A DNA stretch of 64,000 nt from Burkholderiaceae bacterium (GCA_027493945.1 JAOSJU010000001.1:2356001-2420000); one strand, 5' to 3'; positions 32,238 to 41,335 are shown, numbered from the stretch's first letter. Numbers and translations: made by a program. Notes: generated from the sequence alone by a model not told the origin.

Positions 32238-33731
32238 ATGTCCCGCGTTCGCCCCGATCACCTGGCGCTGCGTACCGTTGCCGAGCAGGCGTTCTCCCGG
32301 ACCGCCGGCGCGCCCCTGGTGGGCGGCAATGCGATCCGCCTCCTCAGGGATGCCGGCGAGAACTATCCCGCCTGGCTCGATGCGATCGAATCGGCGCGAC
32401 ATTCCGTGCTGTTCGAGAACTACATCGTGCACGACGACGCCGTGGGTCGTCGCTTCGCCGACGCGCTGGCGGCGAGGGCGCGCGAGGGCGTGCGCGTGCG
32501 GGTGATCTACGACTGGTTCGGCTGCCTGGGCACGGCCTCGCGCGCATTCTGGAACCGGCTGCGTGACGCCGGCGCGGAGGTGCGCGCGTTCAATCCGCCG
32601 CGCTTCGACAGTCCGCTCGGTTGGGTGAGTCGCAATCATCGCAAGTCGCTGTGCGTCGACGATCGCGTCGCGTTCGTCAGCGGCCTGTGCGTCGGTCAGC
32701 GCTGGGTGGGCGACCCGCAGCGCGGCATCGCGCCGTGGCGCGACACCGGCGTCGAGGTGCGCGGCCCCGCGGTCGCCGACGTCGCGCAGGCGTTCGCGCG
32801 CGCGTGGGCCGAAACGGGCGGGTCGATTCCCGTCGACGAACTGCCCGTCGCGGCGGCGATCGCGGCCGCGGGCGACGTGGAACTCCGGGTGCTCGCGACG
32901 ATACCGGCGGTCGCGGGCCTGTACCGGCTGGACCAGCTGATCGCTGCGCTCGCGCGCGAGCGCCTGTGGCTGACCGACGCCTATTTCGTCGGCACGGCGA
33001 GCTACGTGCAGGCGCTGCGCGAGGCCGCGATGGACGGCGTGGACGTTCGCCTGCTCGTTCCGGGCGCGAGCGACGTGCCGATCATCTCGCCGATCACGCG
33101 CAGCGGCTACCGCCCGCTGCTCGAGGCCGGCGTGCGGGTGTTCGAGTGGAACGAGCCCATGCTGCACGCGAAGACGGCGGTAGCCGACGACCGCTGGGCG
33201 CGGGTTGGGTCGAGCAACCTGAATGTAGCGAGCTTGCTCGGCAACTGGGAACTGGACATCGCCACCGAGGACGCGAGGTTCGCCGCGTGCATGCAGGACG
33301 CCTATCTCGCCGACCTCGAACGGTCCACCGAGATCCTGCTCGTCGAGCACAACCGCGTGCGCTGCGCAGGACTCGACGGCGAGCCTGTGCGCCGACGGCG
33401 CGGTGGGTCCGGCGGCGCCTCGGGCGTGCGAGGCTCGCGCGGCAGCGCCGGGCAGCTGGCGACGGGAGCGATGCGCGTCGGCAACACGTTCGGGGCGGCG
33501 ATCGCCAACCGGCGCGTGCTCGGCGCCGCGGAAGCGAAGACGATGGTGTCCGCCGGCATCGGGTTGGCCGTCGTCGCGGTGCTTGCCGTGCTCTGGCCGA
33601 GGGTTCTGGCCTGGCCGCTCGCGGCGCTCGCGGGCTGGAGCGCTGCAGCGCTGCTGTGGCGAGTGCGGCGCCTGCACCGGGAAGCGGCCCCGCCGTCGCG
33701 CGGGGACGACCCGGCCGGCGGGCCGCGATGA
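32238..33731 (+). CDS. Phospholipase D family protein, cardiolipin synthase-like (ClsB type)
   Basis: A 497-residue protein with two HKD catalytic motifs: NHRKSLCVDDRVAFVSG (around residue 135) and LHAKTAVADDRWARVGSSNL (around residue 310). Family members join phosphatidylglycerol or other phosphatidyl groups to make cardiolipin at the inner membrane. The region between the motifs is standard (AYFVGTASYVQALREAAMDG). Unlike ClsA there is no N-terminal membrane pair; instead residues 425-475 carry two hydrophobic helices (GIGLAVVAVLAVLWPRVL, WPLAALAGWSAAALLWRV). The Arg/Gly-rich linker at 380-400 is odd. The ATG at 32238 begins where homology begins. Confidence 0.87.
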   Translation: MSRVRPDHLALRTVAEQAFSRTAGAPLVGGNAIRLLRDAGENYPAWLDAIESARHSVLFENYIVHDDAVGRRFADALAARAREGVRVRVIYDWFGCLGTASRAFWNRLRDAGAEVRAFNPPRFDSPLGWVSRNHRKSLCVDDRVAFVSGLCVGQRWVGDPQRGIAPWRDTGVEVRGPAVADVAQAFARAWAETGGSIPVDELPVAAAIAAAGDVELRVLATIPAVAGLYRLDQLIAALARERLWLTDAYFVGTASYVQALREAAMDGVDVRLLVPGASDVPIISPITRSGYRPLLEAGVRVFEWNEPMLHAKTAVADDRWARVGSSNLNVASLLGNWELDIATEDARFAACMQDAYLADLERSTEILLVEHNRVRCAGLDGEPVRRRRGGSGGASGVRGSRGSAGQLATGAMRVGNTFGAAIANRRVLGAAEAKTMVSAGIGLAVVAVLAVLWPRVLAWPLAALAGWSAAALLWRVRRLHREAAPPSRGDDPAGGPR

Positions 33732-33785
33732 ACGGACCGCACTGAACGGACCGCACTGAGCGGGCCGCAACGAGCGGGCGCGGCC
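33730..33785 (+). repeat. Four degenerate 14-bp tandem units with terminal hairpin
   Basis: Units are GAACGGACCGCACT (33730-33743), an identical copy (33744-33757), GAGCGGGCCGCAAC and GAGCGGGCGCGGCC. The array starts on the last two bases of the cardiolipin synthase stop codon. GAGCGGGC-GCG-GCCCGCGCTC from 33772 folds into a GC hairpin that may terminate both convergent genes. It lies between convergent stops (33731 and 33791). Confidence 0.65.
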
Positions 33786-33790
33786 CGCGC

Positions 33791-34249
33791 TCAGTCGCGG
33801 TGCTTGCCGCGCCCGTTGCCCCGGCCGCGGCCTTGGTCGTCGCCGCGGCGGCCGCGGTCGTCGTCCCAGTCGCCGCGCCGTGCGTCTTCGCGATAGACGA
33901 CCCGTGCGCCCGACTGGCGTGGCACATAGACGTCGTTGTACCAGCGTTCCTGGACGAAGTAGACCGGTCGCGCGCAGGCACCGTACTCGTGGCAGTGCTT
34001 GCCCCAGTGCTTCGCGTGTCCCGGCGGCACCCGCAGGTAAAGGGGCTGGCGCACGACGCCGACCGGCACCGACTGGATCACCATCGGCTCGGCGTAGACC
34101 ACCTGCGGGCGAGGATAGTTGCCGATGTCGATCTGTCCGTAGAAGCCCGGCTGGCCGATGCTTACCGAGACACCGACATCGGCGGCGAGCGCCGGAGCGG
34201 CCAGTGCGGCCAGTGCGGCCAGGGCCGAGGCGACGAGCAGGCGTTTCAT
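33791..34249 (-). CDS. Hypothetical exported basic/acidic-tailed protein
   Basis: A 152-residue protein with a clear signal peptide (MKRLLVASALAALAALAAPA, cleavage after ALA). The mature part has GVSVSIGQPGFYGQIDIGNY, PLYLRVPPGHAKHWGKHCHE and CARPVYFVQERWYNDVY, a pattern seen in short unnamed periplasmic proteins of betaproteobacteria. The last 35 residues are a low-complexity Arg/Gly/Asp tail (DDDRGRRGDDQGRGRGNGRG). One Cys pair (HCHEYGAC) could bind metal or form a disulfide. Function is unknown. It is divergent from the MarR-emrAB operon. Confidence 0.8.
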   Translation of the reverse strand: MKRLLVASALAALAALAAPALAADVGVSVSIGQPGFYGQIDIGNYPRPQVVYAEPMVIQSVPVGVVRQPLYLRVPPGHAKHWGKHCHEYGACARPVYFVQERWYNDVYVPRQSGARVVYREDARRGDWDDDRGRRGDDQGRGRGNGRGKHRD

Positions 34250-34358
34250 GAAACTGGCTCCACAGGGAAGATGCGTCCATTGTCGAATGCGCTGCGGGGC
34301 GCGCGGAGGACCGGATCGCGCCGGACATGCCGAACGGCGGTCGGCTGCCGCCCGGCGG

Positions 34359-34378
34359 TATGATAAGCAATGCTTATC
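34359..34378. promoter_or_regulatory. Perfect 17-bp MarR-type operator overlapping a -10 box
   Basis: GATAAGCA-A-TGCTTATC (34362-34378) is a perfect palindrome. It overlaps a -10-like TATGAT (34359-34364) and ends 20 bases before the MarR start. An AT-rich perfect palindrome in this GC-rich genome, placed on the promoter of a MarR-efflux operon, is most simply the autorepression site. Confidence 0.78.
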
Positions 34379-34398
34379 GATTTCCGTAGCGGGCTGCG

Positions 34399-34863
34399 TT
34401 GACCCCGGGCAGCGACGGACTCGGCTTCCTGCTCGCCGACGTCTCGCGGCTGATTCGGCACGAGTTCGCCCGGCGCATGGACGCGGGCGCCTCGTCGCTC
34501 ACCTTCGCCCAGGCGCGGGCACTGGTCTACCTGGCGCGTAGCGAGGGCCTGCGCCAGGTCGAGCTGGCGAGCCTGCTCGAAGTGCAGCCGATCACGCTGG
34601 GGCGGTTGGTCGACCAGCTCGACGCGCGCGGACTGGTCGAGCGGCGCGTCGATCCGGACGATCGCCGCGCGTACCGGCTGTTCCTGCGCCCGGCGGCCAG
34701 ACCGCACCTGCAGACGATCCGTGCCGTGGGCGCCGCGGTGCGCGCCGACGCGCTGCGCGAGATCGACCCCGCGCAGGCGGCGGCCTTGTCGGCCACGCTC
34801 GCGCGCATGCGCGACAACCTCGCGACCAACGCAGGCGACGCGACGCGCGCCGCAGCGCCATGA
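34399..34863 (+). CDS. MarR family transcriptional regulator of the emrAB operon
   Basis: A 154-residue winged-helix repressor. It starts with SDGLGFLLADVSRLIRHEFA. The DNA-recognition region is RQVELASLLEVQPITLGRLV (about residues 55-75), and the wing is ERRVDPDDRRAYRLFLRP. The TTG at 34399 is the likely start; no ATG or strong ribosome site is nearby and homology starts there. It overlaps emrA by 4 bases (34860-34863), so it is co-translated with the efflux genes it probably represses. A perfect palindrome at 34362-34378 is the likely binding site. Confidence 0.87.
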   Translation: MTPGSDGLGFLLADVSRLIRHEFARRMDAGASSLTFAQARALVYLARSEGLRQVELASLLEVQPITLGRLVDQLDARGLVERRVDPDDRRAYRLFLRPAARPHLQTIRAVGAAVRADALREIDPAQAAALSATLARMRDNLATNAGDATRAAAP

Positions 34864-35963
34864 GCGACGTCCCCGATCGCGTGCCCGAGGCGCCGCCGGC
34901 GCCGGCGTCGACGCCCGGTCCGCGCGATGCGAACCGCCGGCGCCGCACCTTGCGGATCCTGCTGCTCGTCGTCGTCCCGTCGATCGCCGCGCTCGTGGTC
35001 GCGGTCGTCTGGCTCACCGGCGGACGCTTCGTCGAAACCGACAACGCCTACGTGAAGGCGGACAAGGTGCCGGTCAGCGCCGAAGTCTCCGGCGCGGTGG
35101 CCGGGGTGATGGTCCAGGAGAACCAGTCGGTGGCGGCCGGACAGCCGCTGTTCCGGCTCGATCCGGCGCCGTTTCGCGTGGCCGTCGCGAAGGCGCAGGC
35201 GAAGCTCGCGCAGGCGCGCACCGACCTTGCCGCGATGAAGGCGAGCTACCGGGAGCAGCAGGCGCAGATCGCGCTCGCACGAACGAAGCTGGTCTTCGCC
35301 GAGAAGGAACAGCAGCGCCAGGCGGACCTGGCTTCGCGCAACTTCATCTCGGCCTCGAAGCTCGACGACGCGCGCCAGAGCCGGCAGCTCGCGGCCGACC
35401 AGGTGGTCGCCGACGAGCAGGATCTCGCGCGGATCGCGACCGCGCTGGGCGGCGGCCCCGGTGTGCCGGTCGAGCGCCACCCGGCGTATCTCGGCGCGCT
35501 GGCCGAGTTGCGCCAGGCCGAGCTCGACCTGTCCCGAGTCGAGGTTCGCGCATCGCTGTCCGGCACCGTGAGCCGGCTGCCCAAGCCGGGCCAGTACGTG
35601 GCGGCCGGGGCCACGGCCGCCGCGCTGGTGGCCGACGAGGCGCCGTGGATCGAAGCCAACTTCCCCGAGACCGACCTCACCTGGGTGCATCCGGGCCAGC
35701 GCGCCGAGGTGCGCATCGACACCTACCCGGGCCGCGTCTGGCGCGGCGAGGTCGAGAGCCTGAGCCCGGCCACCGGCGCGGAGTTCTCGCTGATCCCTGC
35801 GCAGAACGCCACCGGCAACTGGGTGAAGATCGCGCAGCGCGTGCCGCTGCGGGTCCGGCTCGATCCGCAGCCCGACGTGCCGCGGCTGCGCGCCGGGCTG
35901 AGCGCGGTCGTGCGCGTCGACACCGGCCACCGCCGGAGCCTGTTCGGCCTGTCGCTGAACTGA
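34860..35963 (+). CDS. emrA: EmrA/HlyD family membrane-fusion protein
   Basis: A 367-residue periplasmic adaptor anchored by one helix at about residues 25-47 (TLRILLLVVVPSIAALVVAV). The lipoyl-like half is ETDNAYVKADKVPVSAEVSG, followed by a helical hairpin of about 90 residues, short for EmrA, and DLSRVEVRASLSGTVSRLP. The beta-barrel part has DLTWVHPGQRAEVRIDTYPG. Together with EmrB and an outer-membrane channel it should pump hydrophobic toxins out of the cell. An outer-membrane TolC-like gene is not in the operon. Confidence 0.92.
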   Translation: MSDVPDRVPEAPPAPASTPGPRDANRRRRTLRILLLVVVPSIAALVVAVVWLTGGRFVETDNAYVKADKVPVSAEVSGAVAGVMVQENQSVAAGQPLFRLDPAPFRVAVAKAQAKLAQARTDLAAMKASYREQQAQIALARTKLVFAEKEQQRQADLASRNFISASKLDDARQSRQLAADQVVADEQDLARIATALGGGPGVPVERHPAYLGALAELRQAELDLSRVEVRASLSGTVSRLPKPGQYVAAGATAAALVADEAPWIEANFPETDLTWVHPGQRAEVRIDTYPGRVWRGEVESLSPATGAEFSLIPAQNATGNWVKIAQRVPLRVRLDPQPDVPRLRAGLSAVVRVDTGHRRSLFGLSLN

Positions 35964-35973
35964 GAACTCCCGC

Positions 35974-37506
35974 ATGAGCGCCGTCGCATCGTCCGGCGCC
36001 GCCGCGCACGCGCCGGTTCATCGCGGGCCGATCACCGTCTCGGTGATGCTGGCCACGATCATGCAGGCGCTCGACACGACGATCGCCAACGTCGCGCTGC
36101 CCCACATGCAGGGCTCGCTCGGCGCCACCTACGACCAGATCTCGTGGGTGCTGACCTCGTACATCGTCGCGGCCGCGATCGCGATGCCGCTCACCGGATT
36201 CCTGTCGGCGCGCTTCGGGCGCAAGCGCATCTTCATGGCGTCGATCGTCGGGTTCACGATCACCTCGATGCTCTGCGGCGCGGCGATGAACCTCACCCAG
36301 ATCGTGCTGTTCCGCCTGATGCAGGGCGTGTTCGGCGCGAGCCTCGTGCCGCTGTCGCAGGCGGTGCTGCTCGACACCTATCCGCGCGAGCGCCACGGCC
36401 CGGCGATGGCGCTGTGGGGGCTCGGCGTGATGGTCGGCCCGATCCTCGGCCCGACGCTGGGCGGCTGGCTCACCGAGTACTACAACTGGCGCTGGGTGTT
36501 CTACATCAACCTGCCGTTCGGGCTGCTCGCGTGGTTCGGGCTGGGGCTGTACGTGCGCGAGACCGATCTCGACCCACGACGGCGCTTCGACCTGACGGGC
36601 TTCGCGATGCTGAGCCTGGGCGTGGGCGCGCTGCAGATGATGCTCGATCGCGGCGGCACGCTCGACTGGTTCGCGAGCGCCGAGATCGTCGTCGAGGCGA
36701 TGCTCGCGGGGCTGGGCTTGTACCTGTTCGTCGTGCACATCTTCACGCACGAACACCCGTTCATCGAGCCGGCGCTGTTTCGCGACCGCAACTTCAGCGT
36801 GGGGCTGCTGTTCATCTTCGTGGTCGGGATGATCCTGCTCACCACGATGACGCTGCTGCCGCCGTTCCTGCAGAACCTGATGGGTTACCCGGTGGTCGAC
36901 GTGGGCCTGCTGCTCGCGCCGCGCGGCGTCGGCACGATGTTCTCGATGTTCGTGGTCGGGCGCCTTTCCGGGCGCGTCGACGCGCGGCTGATGCTGCTGG
37001 TCGGGCTGCTGCTCGCGGCGTTCTCGCAATGGGAGATGACGCAGTTCGATCTCGACATCAGCGGCTGGGACGTGGTGCGCACCGGCATCGTGCAGGGACT
37101 GGGGCTCGGCTTCCTGTTCGTGCCGCTGTCGACGGTCGCGTTCTCGACGCTGGCGCCGCGGCTGCGCACCGAGGGAACGGCGCTGTTCAGCCCGGTGCGC
37201 AACATCGGCATGAGCATCGGCGTCTCGGTGGTGATCACGATGCTGTCGAGCAACACGCAGGCCAATCATGCGGGGCTCGCGCAATTCATCGAGCCGTTCA
37301 GCTTCGCGCTGCGCGCCGCCGCCGCGAGCGGCGTGATCGACCCCGCCACGCCGCTCGGCCTGTCGCTGCTCGACGCGGAAGTCACGCGGCAGGCGGCGAC
37401 GCTCGCCTACCTGCAGGATTTCCGGATGATGACCCGGGTCACGCTCGCGGCGCTGCCGCTGATACTGCTGCTGCGCGGCCGGCCGGCCGCGAACGCCGCG
37501 AGCTGA
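35974..37506 (+). CDS. emrB: EmrB/QacA family drug:H+ antiporter (DHA2, 14 helices)
   Basis: A 510-residue major facilitator with about 14 membrane helices. Typical DHA2 motifs are LDTTIANVALPHMQGSLG in helix 1, WVLTSYIVAAAIAMPLTGFL, SARFGRKRIFMASIVGF (motif A) and the motif C-like LGVMVGPILGPTLGGWLTEY. It ends after LLRGRPAANAAS. It forms a tripartite pump with EmrA, 10 bases upstream. The 19-base gap to the convergent amidohydrolase stop contains no clear terminator. Confidence 0.93.
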   Translation: MSAVASSGAAAHAPVHRGPITVSVMLATIMQALDTTIANVALPHMQGSLGATYDQISWVLTSYIVAAAIAMPLTGFLSARFGRKRIFMASIVGFTITSMLCGAAMNLTQIVLFRLMQGVFGASLVPLSQAVLLDTYPRERHGPAMALWGLGVMVGPILGPTLGGWLTEYYNWRWVFYINLPFGLLAWFGLGLYVRETDLDPRRRFDLTGFAMLSLGVGALQMMLDRGGTLDWFASAEIVVEAMLAGLGLYLFVVHIFTHEHPFIEPALFRDRNFSVGLLFIFVVGMILLTTMTLLPPFLQNLMGYPVVDVGLLLAPRGVGTMFSMFVVGRLSGRVDARLMLLVGLLLAAFSQWEMTQFDLDISGWDVVRTGIVQGLGLGFLFVPLSTVAFSTLAPRLRTEGTALFSPVRNIGMSIGVSVVITMLSSNTQANHAGLAQFIEPFSFALRAAAASGVIDPATPLGLSLLDAEVTRQAATLAYLQDFRMMTRVTLAALPLILLLRGRPAANAAS

Positions 37507-37525
37507 GGCTGCCCGTCGCGGCGAC

Positions 37526-38389
37526 TCAGGAGAGCCCCAGCAGGCGCATCGCGTTGCGCTTGAGGATCAGCGGCTTTACTTCGTCGCGAAACCCCGCCTC
37601 GTCGAAGTCCTTCATCCAGCGCTCGGGCGTGATCAGCGGGAAGTCGGAGCCGAACAGCATCCGGTCCTTCAGAAGCGTGTTCGCGTACTGCACGAGTTGC
37701 GGCGGGAAGTACTTCGGGCTCCAGCCGGACAGGTCGATCCAGACGTTCGGCTTGTGCATCGCCACCGACAGCGCTTCGTCCTGCCACGGCCACGACGGGT
37801 GCGCGATCACGATCTGCATGTCGGGAAACGCGATCGCCACGTCGTCCAGGTGCATCGGGTTGGAGTACTCCAGCCGCAGCCCGCCGCCGCAGCGCATGCC
37901 CGAGCCGATGCCCGAATGCCCGCTGTGGAAGATCGCCGGCAGGCGGTGCTCGGCGACGACCTCGTAGATCGGCCAGGCCATCCGGTCGTTCGGGTGAAAG
38001 CCCTGCACGGTCGGGTGGAACTTGAAGCCGCGCACGCCGTGCTCGGCCACCAGGCGCCGCGCCTCGCGCGCGCCCATCTTTCCCTTGTGCGGATCGACGC
38101 TGGCGAACGCGATCATCATGTCGGCGTTGCGCCTGGCCGCCTCGGCGATCTCCTCGTTCGGGATCCGGCGGCGCCCCAGGTGCGACTCGGCATCGACGGT
38201 GAACATCACCAGCCCGACCTTGCGCTCCCGGTACCAGGCGATCGTCTCTTCGATGGTCGGGCGGCGGTTCGAGCGGAAGTACTTGTCGGCCGCGCGGTCG
38301 TACTCCTCGCCATAGGCATCGAACGGGTTCCAGCACGAGACTTCGGCATGCGTATGAATGTCGATCGCGACCAGGTCGGCGGTGTTCAC
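37526..38389 (-). CDS. Amidohydrolase 2 family protein (metal-dependent TIM barrel)
   Basis: A 287-residue enzyme of the ACMSD/gamma-resorcylate decarboxylase/OMA hydratase superfamily. The N-terminal metal site is IDIHTHAE, later conserved parts are VRGFKFHPTVQGFHPNDRMA, AIFHSGHSG, IVIAHPSWPWQDE and the Asp region MLFGSDFPLITPERWM. These enzymes decarboxylate, hydrate or hydrolyse aromatic-derived acids. Beside a crotonase and a feruloyl-CoA synthase, a role in phenolic-acid breakdown is likely, but the reaction is unassigned. It diverges from the crotonase across a 245-base AT-richer spacer. Confidence 0.87.
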   Translation of the reverse strand: MNTADLVAIDIHTHAEVSCWNPFDAYGEEYDRAADKYFRSNRRPTIEETIAWYRERKVGLVMFTVDAESHLGRRRIPNEEIAEAARRNADMMIAFASVDPHKGKMGAREARRLVAEHGVRGFKFHPTVQGFHPNDRMAWPIYEVVAEHRLPAIFHSGHSGIGSGMRCGGGLRLEYSNPMHLDDVAIAFPDMQIVIAHPSWPWQDEALSVAMHKPNVWIDLSGWSPKYFPPQLVQYANTLLKDRMLFGSDFPLITPERWMKDFDEAGFRDEVKPLILKRNAMRLLGLS

Positions 38390-38550
38390 GGCAGGCTCCA
38401 GGCCGCCGGGAGCGCGGCGGCAAATGATTACGAAGAATAACTATCTGGCGGGCATGCGGCCGGCTCGCGCCGGAATGCCCCGATGATGCACCGCAACCAG
38501 CGCTGGTGTGCCCGCCAGCCGTACGGGGCTCGGGAAAACCCCAGTTCTGG

Positions 38551-38583
38551 TTCCGAAAAATTAGTTAATACTCATAAGTGAAT
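38551..38583. promoter_or_regulatory. AT-rich regulatory island upstream of the crotonase-fcs operon
   Basis: GAAAAATTAGTTAATACTCA and the following ATAAGTGAATTT stand out as AT-rich in the 245-base divergent gap. ATTAGTTAAT is a short ATTA-GT-TAAT dyad of the size bound by MarR repressors of hydroxycinnamate genes, and a MarR gene closes the operon. A second AT-rich patch (ATTACGAAGAATAACTATCT, around 38426-38445) probably holds the amidohydrolase promoter. Confidence 0.4.
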
Positions 38584-38634
38584 TTCGCCGATACTCGGCC
38601 AACCTTTCCGGCCGCGCCCTTGCGCGCCCCGTCC

Positions 38635-39444
38635 ATGCGTGCAGCGAAACCCGATCACTTCGAACCCTCGCAGCGCCTCGACCTGCTGAAGATCGAGATC
38701 GACGGCGCGATCGCGTCGGTGCGGCTGAACCGGCCCGCCAAGCGCAACGCGCTCAGCGACCCGCTGATCGCGCAGCTGCAGAGCTGTTTCCTGAACCTGC
38801 CCGACAGCGTGCGCGCGATCGTGCTCAGCGGCGAAGGCGAGCATTTCTGCGCCGGGCTCGACCTTTCCGAGCTGTCCGGCCACAGCGTGGCCGGCGGCAT
38901 CGCGCATTCGCGCTTCTGGCACGCCGCGTTCGACCAGATCCAGTTCGGCCGCGCGCCGGTCGTGGCGGCGCTGCGCGGCGCCGTCGTGGGCGGCGGGCTC
39001 GAGCTCGCCAGCGCGGCGCACGTTCGCGTGGCCGAAGACAGCACGATCTACGCGCTTCCCGAGGGCCAGCGCGGCCTGTTCGTCGGCGGCGGCGGATCGG
39101 CGCGGCTGCCGCGGCTGGTCGGCTTCTCGCGCATGGCCGACATGATGCTCACCGGCCGGGTGCTCGACGCCAACGAGGGCCAGCTGGCGGGGCTGTCGCA
39201 GTACCGGGTCGCCGAAGGGCAGGGCATGGCGAAAGCGATGGAGCTGGCGCGGCGCATCGCCGAGAACGCGCCGATGTCCAATTTCGCGGTGATGCACGCG
39301 CTGCCGCGCATCGCCGACATGAGCCAGTCCGACGGCCTGTTCGTCGAGTCGCTGATGGCTGCGATCGCGCAGGCCGAGCCCGCGGCCAAGGACCGCATGC
39401 GCGCGTTCCTCGAAGGCAGGGCGCGAAAGGTGGGCAAGGCGTGA
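38635..39444 (+). CDS. Crotonase/enoyl-CoA hydratase family protein
   Basis: A 269-residue crotonase-fold enzyme. Oxyanion-hole segments are GEGEHFCAGLDLSEL and LRGAVVGGGLELASAAHVRV; the PEGQRGLFVGGGGSARLPRL segment follows. The usual catalytic Glu region differs: ALPEGQRGLFVGGGG. It is the first gene of an operon with feruloyl-CoA synthase (4-base overlap) and MarR, so it probably acts on hydroxycinnamoyl-CoA or on a product of its chain cleavage. It is not a close match to Ech/VanA-type feruloyl hydratase that I can confirm. I chose the ATG at 38635; a GTG at 38578 is in frame but precedes the homology. Confidence 0.85.
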   Translation: MRAAKPDHFEPSQRLDLLKIEIDGAIASVRLNRPAKRNALSDPLIAQLQSCFLNLPDSVRAIVLSGEGEHFCAGLDLSELSGHSVAGGIAHSRFWHAAFDQIQFGRAPVVAALRGAVVGGGLELASAAHVRVAEDSTIYALPEGQRGLFVGGGGSARLPRLVGFSRMADMMLTGRVLDANEGQLAGLSQYRVAEGQGMAKAMELARRIAENAPMSNFAVMHALPRIADMSQSDGLFVESLMAAIAQAEPAAKDRMRAFLEGRARKVGKA

Positions 39445-41291
39445 CGCGCTATCGGGGCGCCCGCGTCGGCGCCTGCCTGAGCGCCGTGTATCGGCGCGAT
39501 GCCGACGGCGTCGAGCGGCTGCGCTCGACCGAGGCGCTGCTGCCTTACCCGGAGCGGCTCACCGACCGGCTCGAGCAATGGGCGCGCGAGGCGCCCGCGC
39601 GCACGCTCGCGGCGCGGCGCGATCGCGGCGGCGATTGGCGGCGCATCGGCTACGCGGAAATGCTCGAGCGCGCCCGCGCGGTCGGCCAGGCATTGGTCGA
39701 TCGCGGGCTGTCGGCCGAGCGCCCGGTCGCGATCCTGTCGTGCAACGACCTCGAGCACCTGACGCTCGCGCTCGGCGCGATGTGGGCCGGCATCCCCTAT
39801 GCACCGATCTCGCCGGCCTACTCGCTGATCTCGCAGGATTTCGGCAAGCTGCGCCACATTCTCGGCTCGGTGACGCCGGGGCTGGTGTTCGCCTCGGGCC
39901 CGCAATATGCGAAGGCGATCCACGCGGCGGTCGACCCCGACATCGAACTGGTGCTGGCCGAGGGTCGCATCCAGGGCCGCAAACTCACGCCTTTCGATGC
40001 CCTGCTCGCCACCGCGCCGGGCACGGGCGTCGGCGCCGCGCACGCCCATGTCGGGCCAAACACGATCGCCAAGTTCCTGTTCACCTCGGGCTCGACCCGG
40101 GTGCCCAAGGGTGTCGTCAACACGCACCGGATGCTGTGCGCGAACCAGCAGATGCTGTGCCAGGCGATGGCCTTCCTCGCCGACGAACCGCCGGTGCTGG
40201 TCGACTGGTTGCCGTGGAACCACACGTTCGGCGGCAATCACAATACCGGCATCGCGATCTACAACGGCGGCACGCTGTACATCGACGACGGCAAGCCGAC
40301 CGCGCAGGGCATCGGCGAGACGCTGCGCAACCTGCGCGAGATCTCGCCGACGGTCTACTTCAACGTGCCCAAGGGCTTCGAGGAGATCGCGGCGGCGATG
40401 CGCGCCGACGAGGTGCTGCGCCGGTCGCTGTTCGCGCGCGTGCAGGCGCTCATGTTCGCCGGCGCCGGCCTTTCGCAGCCGGTCTGGGACGAGCTCGACC
40501 GGCTCGCCGAGGAGACGGTGGGCGAGCGCATCCCGATGATCACCGGGCTGGGGATGACCGAGACCGCGCCGTCGTGCACCTTCGCATTGCGCGCCGGCGA
40601 CGTGCGCTCGGGCCACATCGGCCTGCCCTGCCCGGACGTCGAAGTGAAGCTGGTGCCGATCGACGGCAAGACCGAGATCCGCTTCCGCGGCCCGAACGTG
40701 ATGCCCGGCTACTGGCGGCTGCCGGAGGCCAGCGCGCACGCGTTCGACGAGGAGGGCTTCTACCGGACCGGCGATGCGGCGAAGTGGATCGACCCGCAGG
40801 ATCCGCAGAAGGGACTGATGTTCGACGGGCGCATCGCCGAGGACTTCAAGCTCTCGACCGGCACCTTCGTCAGCGTCGGGCCGCTGCGCGCGCGCATCAT
40901 CGCGGCCGGCGCGCCGTGCGTGCAGGACGCGGTGATCACCGGCATCGATCGGGACGACCTCGGGATGCTGGTGTTTCCGAGACTGGACGAGTGCCGCAGG
41001 CTCGCCGGGCTCGGCGAGGAGGTCGGGGCGGCAGGCGTGCTGCGGCACCCGACAGTGCGCGTGCTCTTCCAGGCACTGGTCGACCGGATGTGGCGCGACG
41101 GCACCGGCAGCGCGAGCCGCATCGCGCGCGCGCACGTGATGGCCGAGCCGCCATCGATCGACCGCGACGAACTGACCGACAAGGGCTCGATCAACCAGGC
41201 GGCCGTGCTGCGCAACCGCACTGCGCTGGTCGAGAAGCTGTACCGCGGCTCGCCGGCGGACGACGAGGTTCTGCTGCCGCGGGTCGAATGA
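39441..41291 (+). CDS. fcs: Feruloyl-CoA synthase
   Basis: A 616-residue AMP-forming acyl-CoA ligase that activates ferulate and related hydroxycinnamates for chain shortening. The AMP-binding P-loop is FLFTSGSTRVPKGVVNTHRM; the family-specific LPWNHTFGGNHNTGI, IPMITGLGMTETAPS and FYRTGDAAKW follow. The branch-specific DGRIAEDFKLSTGTFVSVGP distinguishes it from general ligases. The C-terminal domain has the Lys in DKGSINQAAVLRNR. It overlaps the crotonase by 4 bases. The following 110 bases to the MarR gene contain a signal-peptide remnant. Confidence 0.92.
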   Translation: MTRYRGARVGACLSAVYRRDADGVERLRSTEALLPYPERLTDRLEQWAREAPARTLAARRDRGGDWRRIGYAEMLERARAVGQALVDRGLSAERPVAILSCNDLEHLTLALGAMWAGIPYAPISPAYSLISQDFGKLRHILGSVTPGLVFASGPQYAKAIHAAVDPDIELVLAEGRIQGRKLTPFDALLATAPGTGVGAAHAHVGPNTIAKFLFTSGSTRVPKGVVNTHRMLCANQQMLCQAMAFLADEPPVLVDWLPWNHTFGGNHNTGIAIYNGGTLYIDDGKPTAQGIGETLRNLREISPTVYFNVPKGFEEIAAAMRADEVLRRSLFARVQALMFAGAGLSQPVWDELDRLAEETVGERIPMITGLGMTETAPSCTFALRAGDVRSGHIGLPCPDVEVKLVPIDGKTEIRFRGPNVMPGYWRLPEASAHAFDEEGFYRTGDAAKWIDPQDPQKGLMFDGRIAEDFKLSTGTFVSVGPLRARIIAAGAPCVQDAVITGIDRDDLGMLVFPRLDECRRLAGLGEEVGAAGVLRHPTVRVLFQALVDRMWRDGTGSASRIARAHVMAEPPSIDRDELTDKGSINQAAVLRNRTALVEKLYRGSPADDEVLLPRVE

Positions 41292-41335
41292 ACCACGAAG
41301 GGCCCGAAGGCCCGCAACATGGAGGTAGACGAGGC

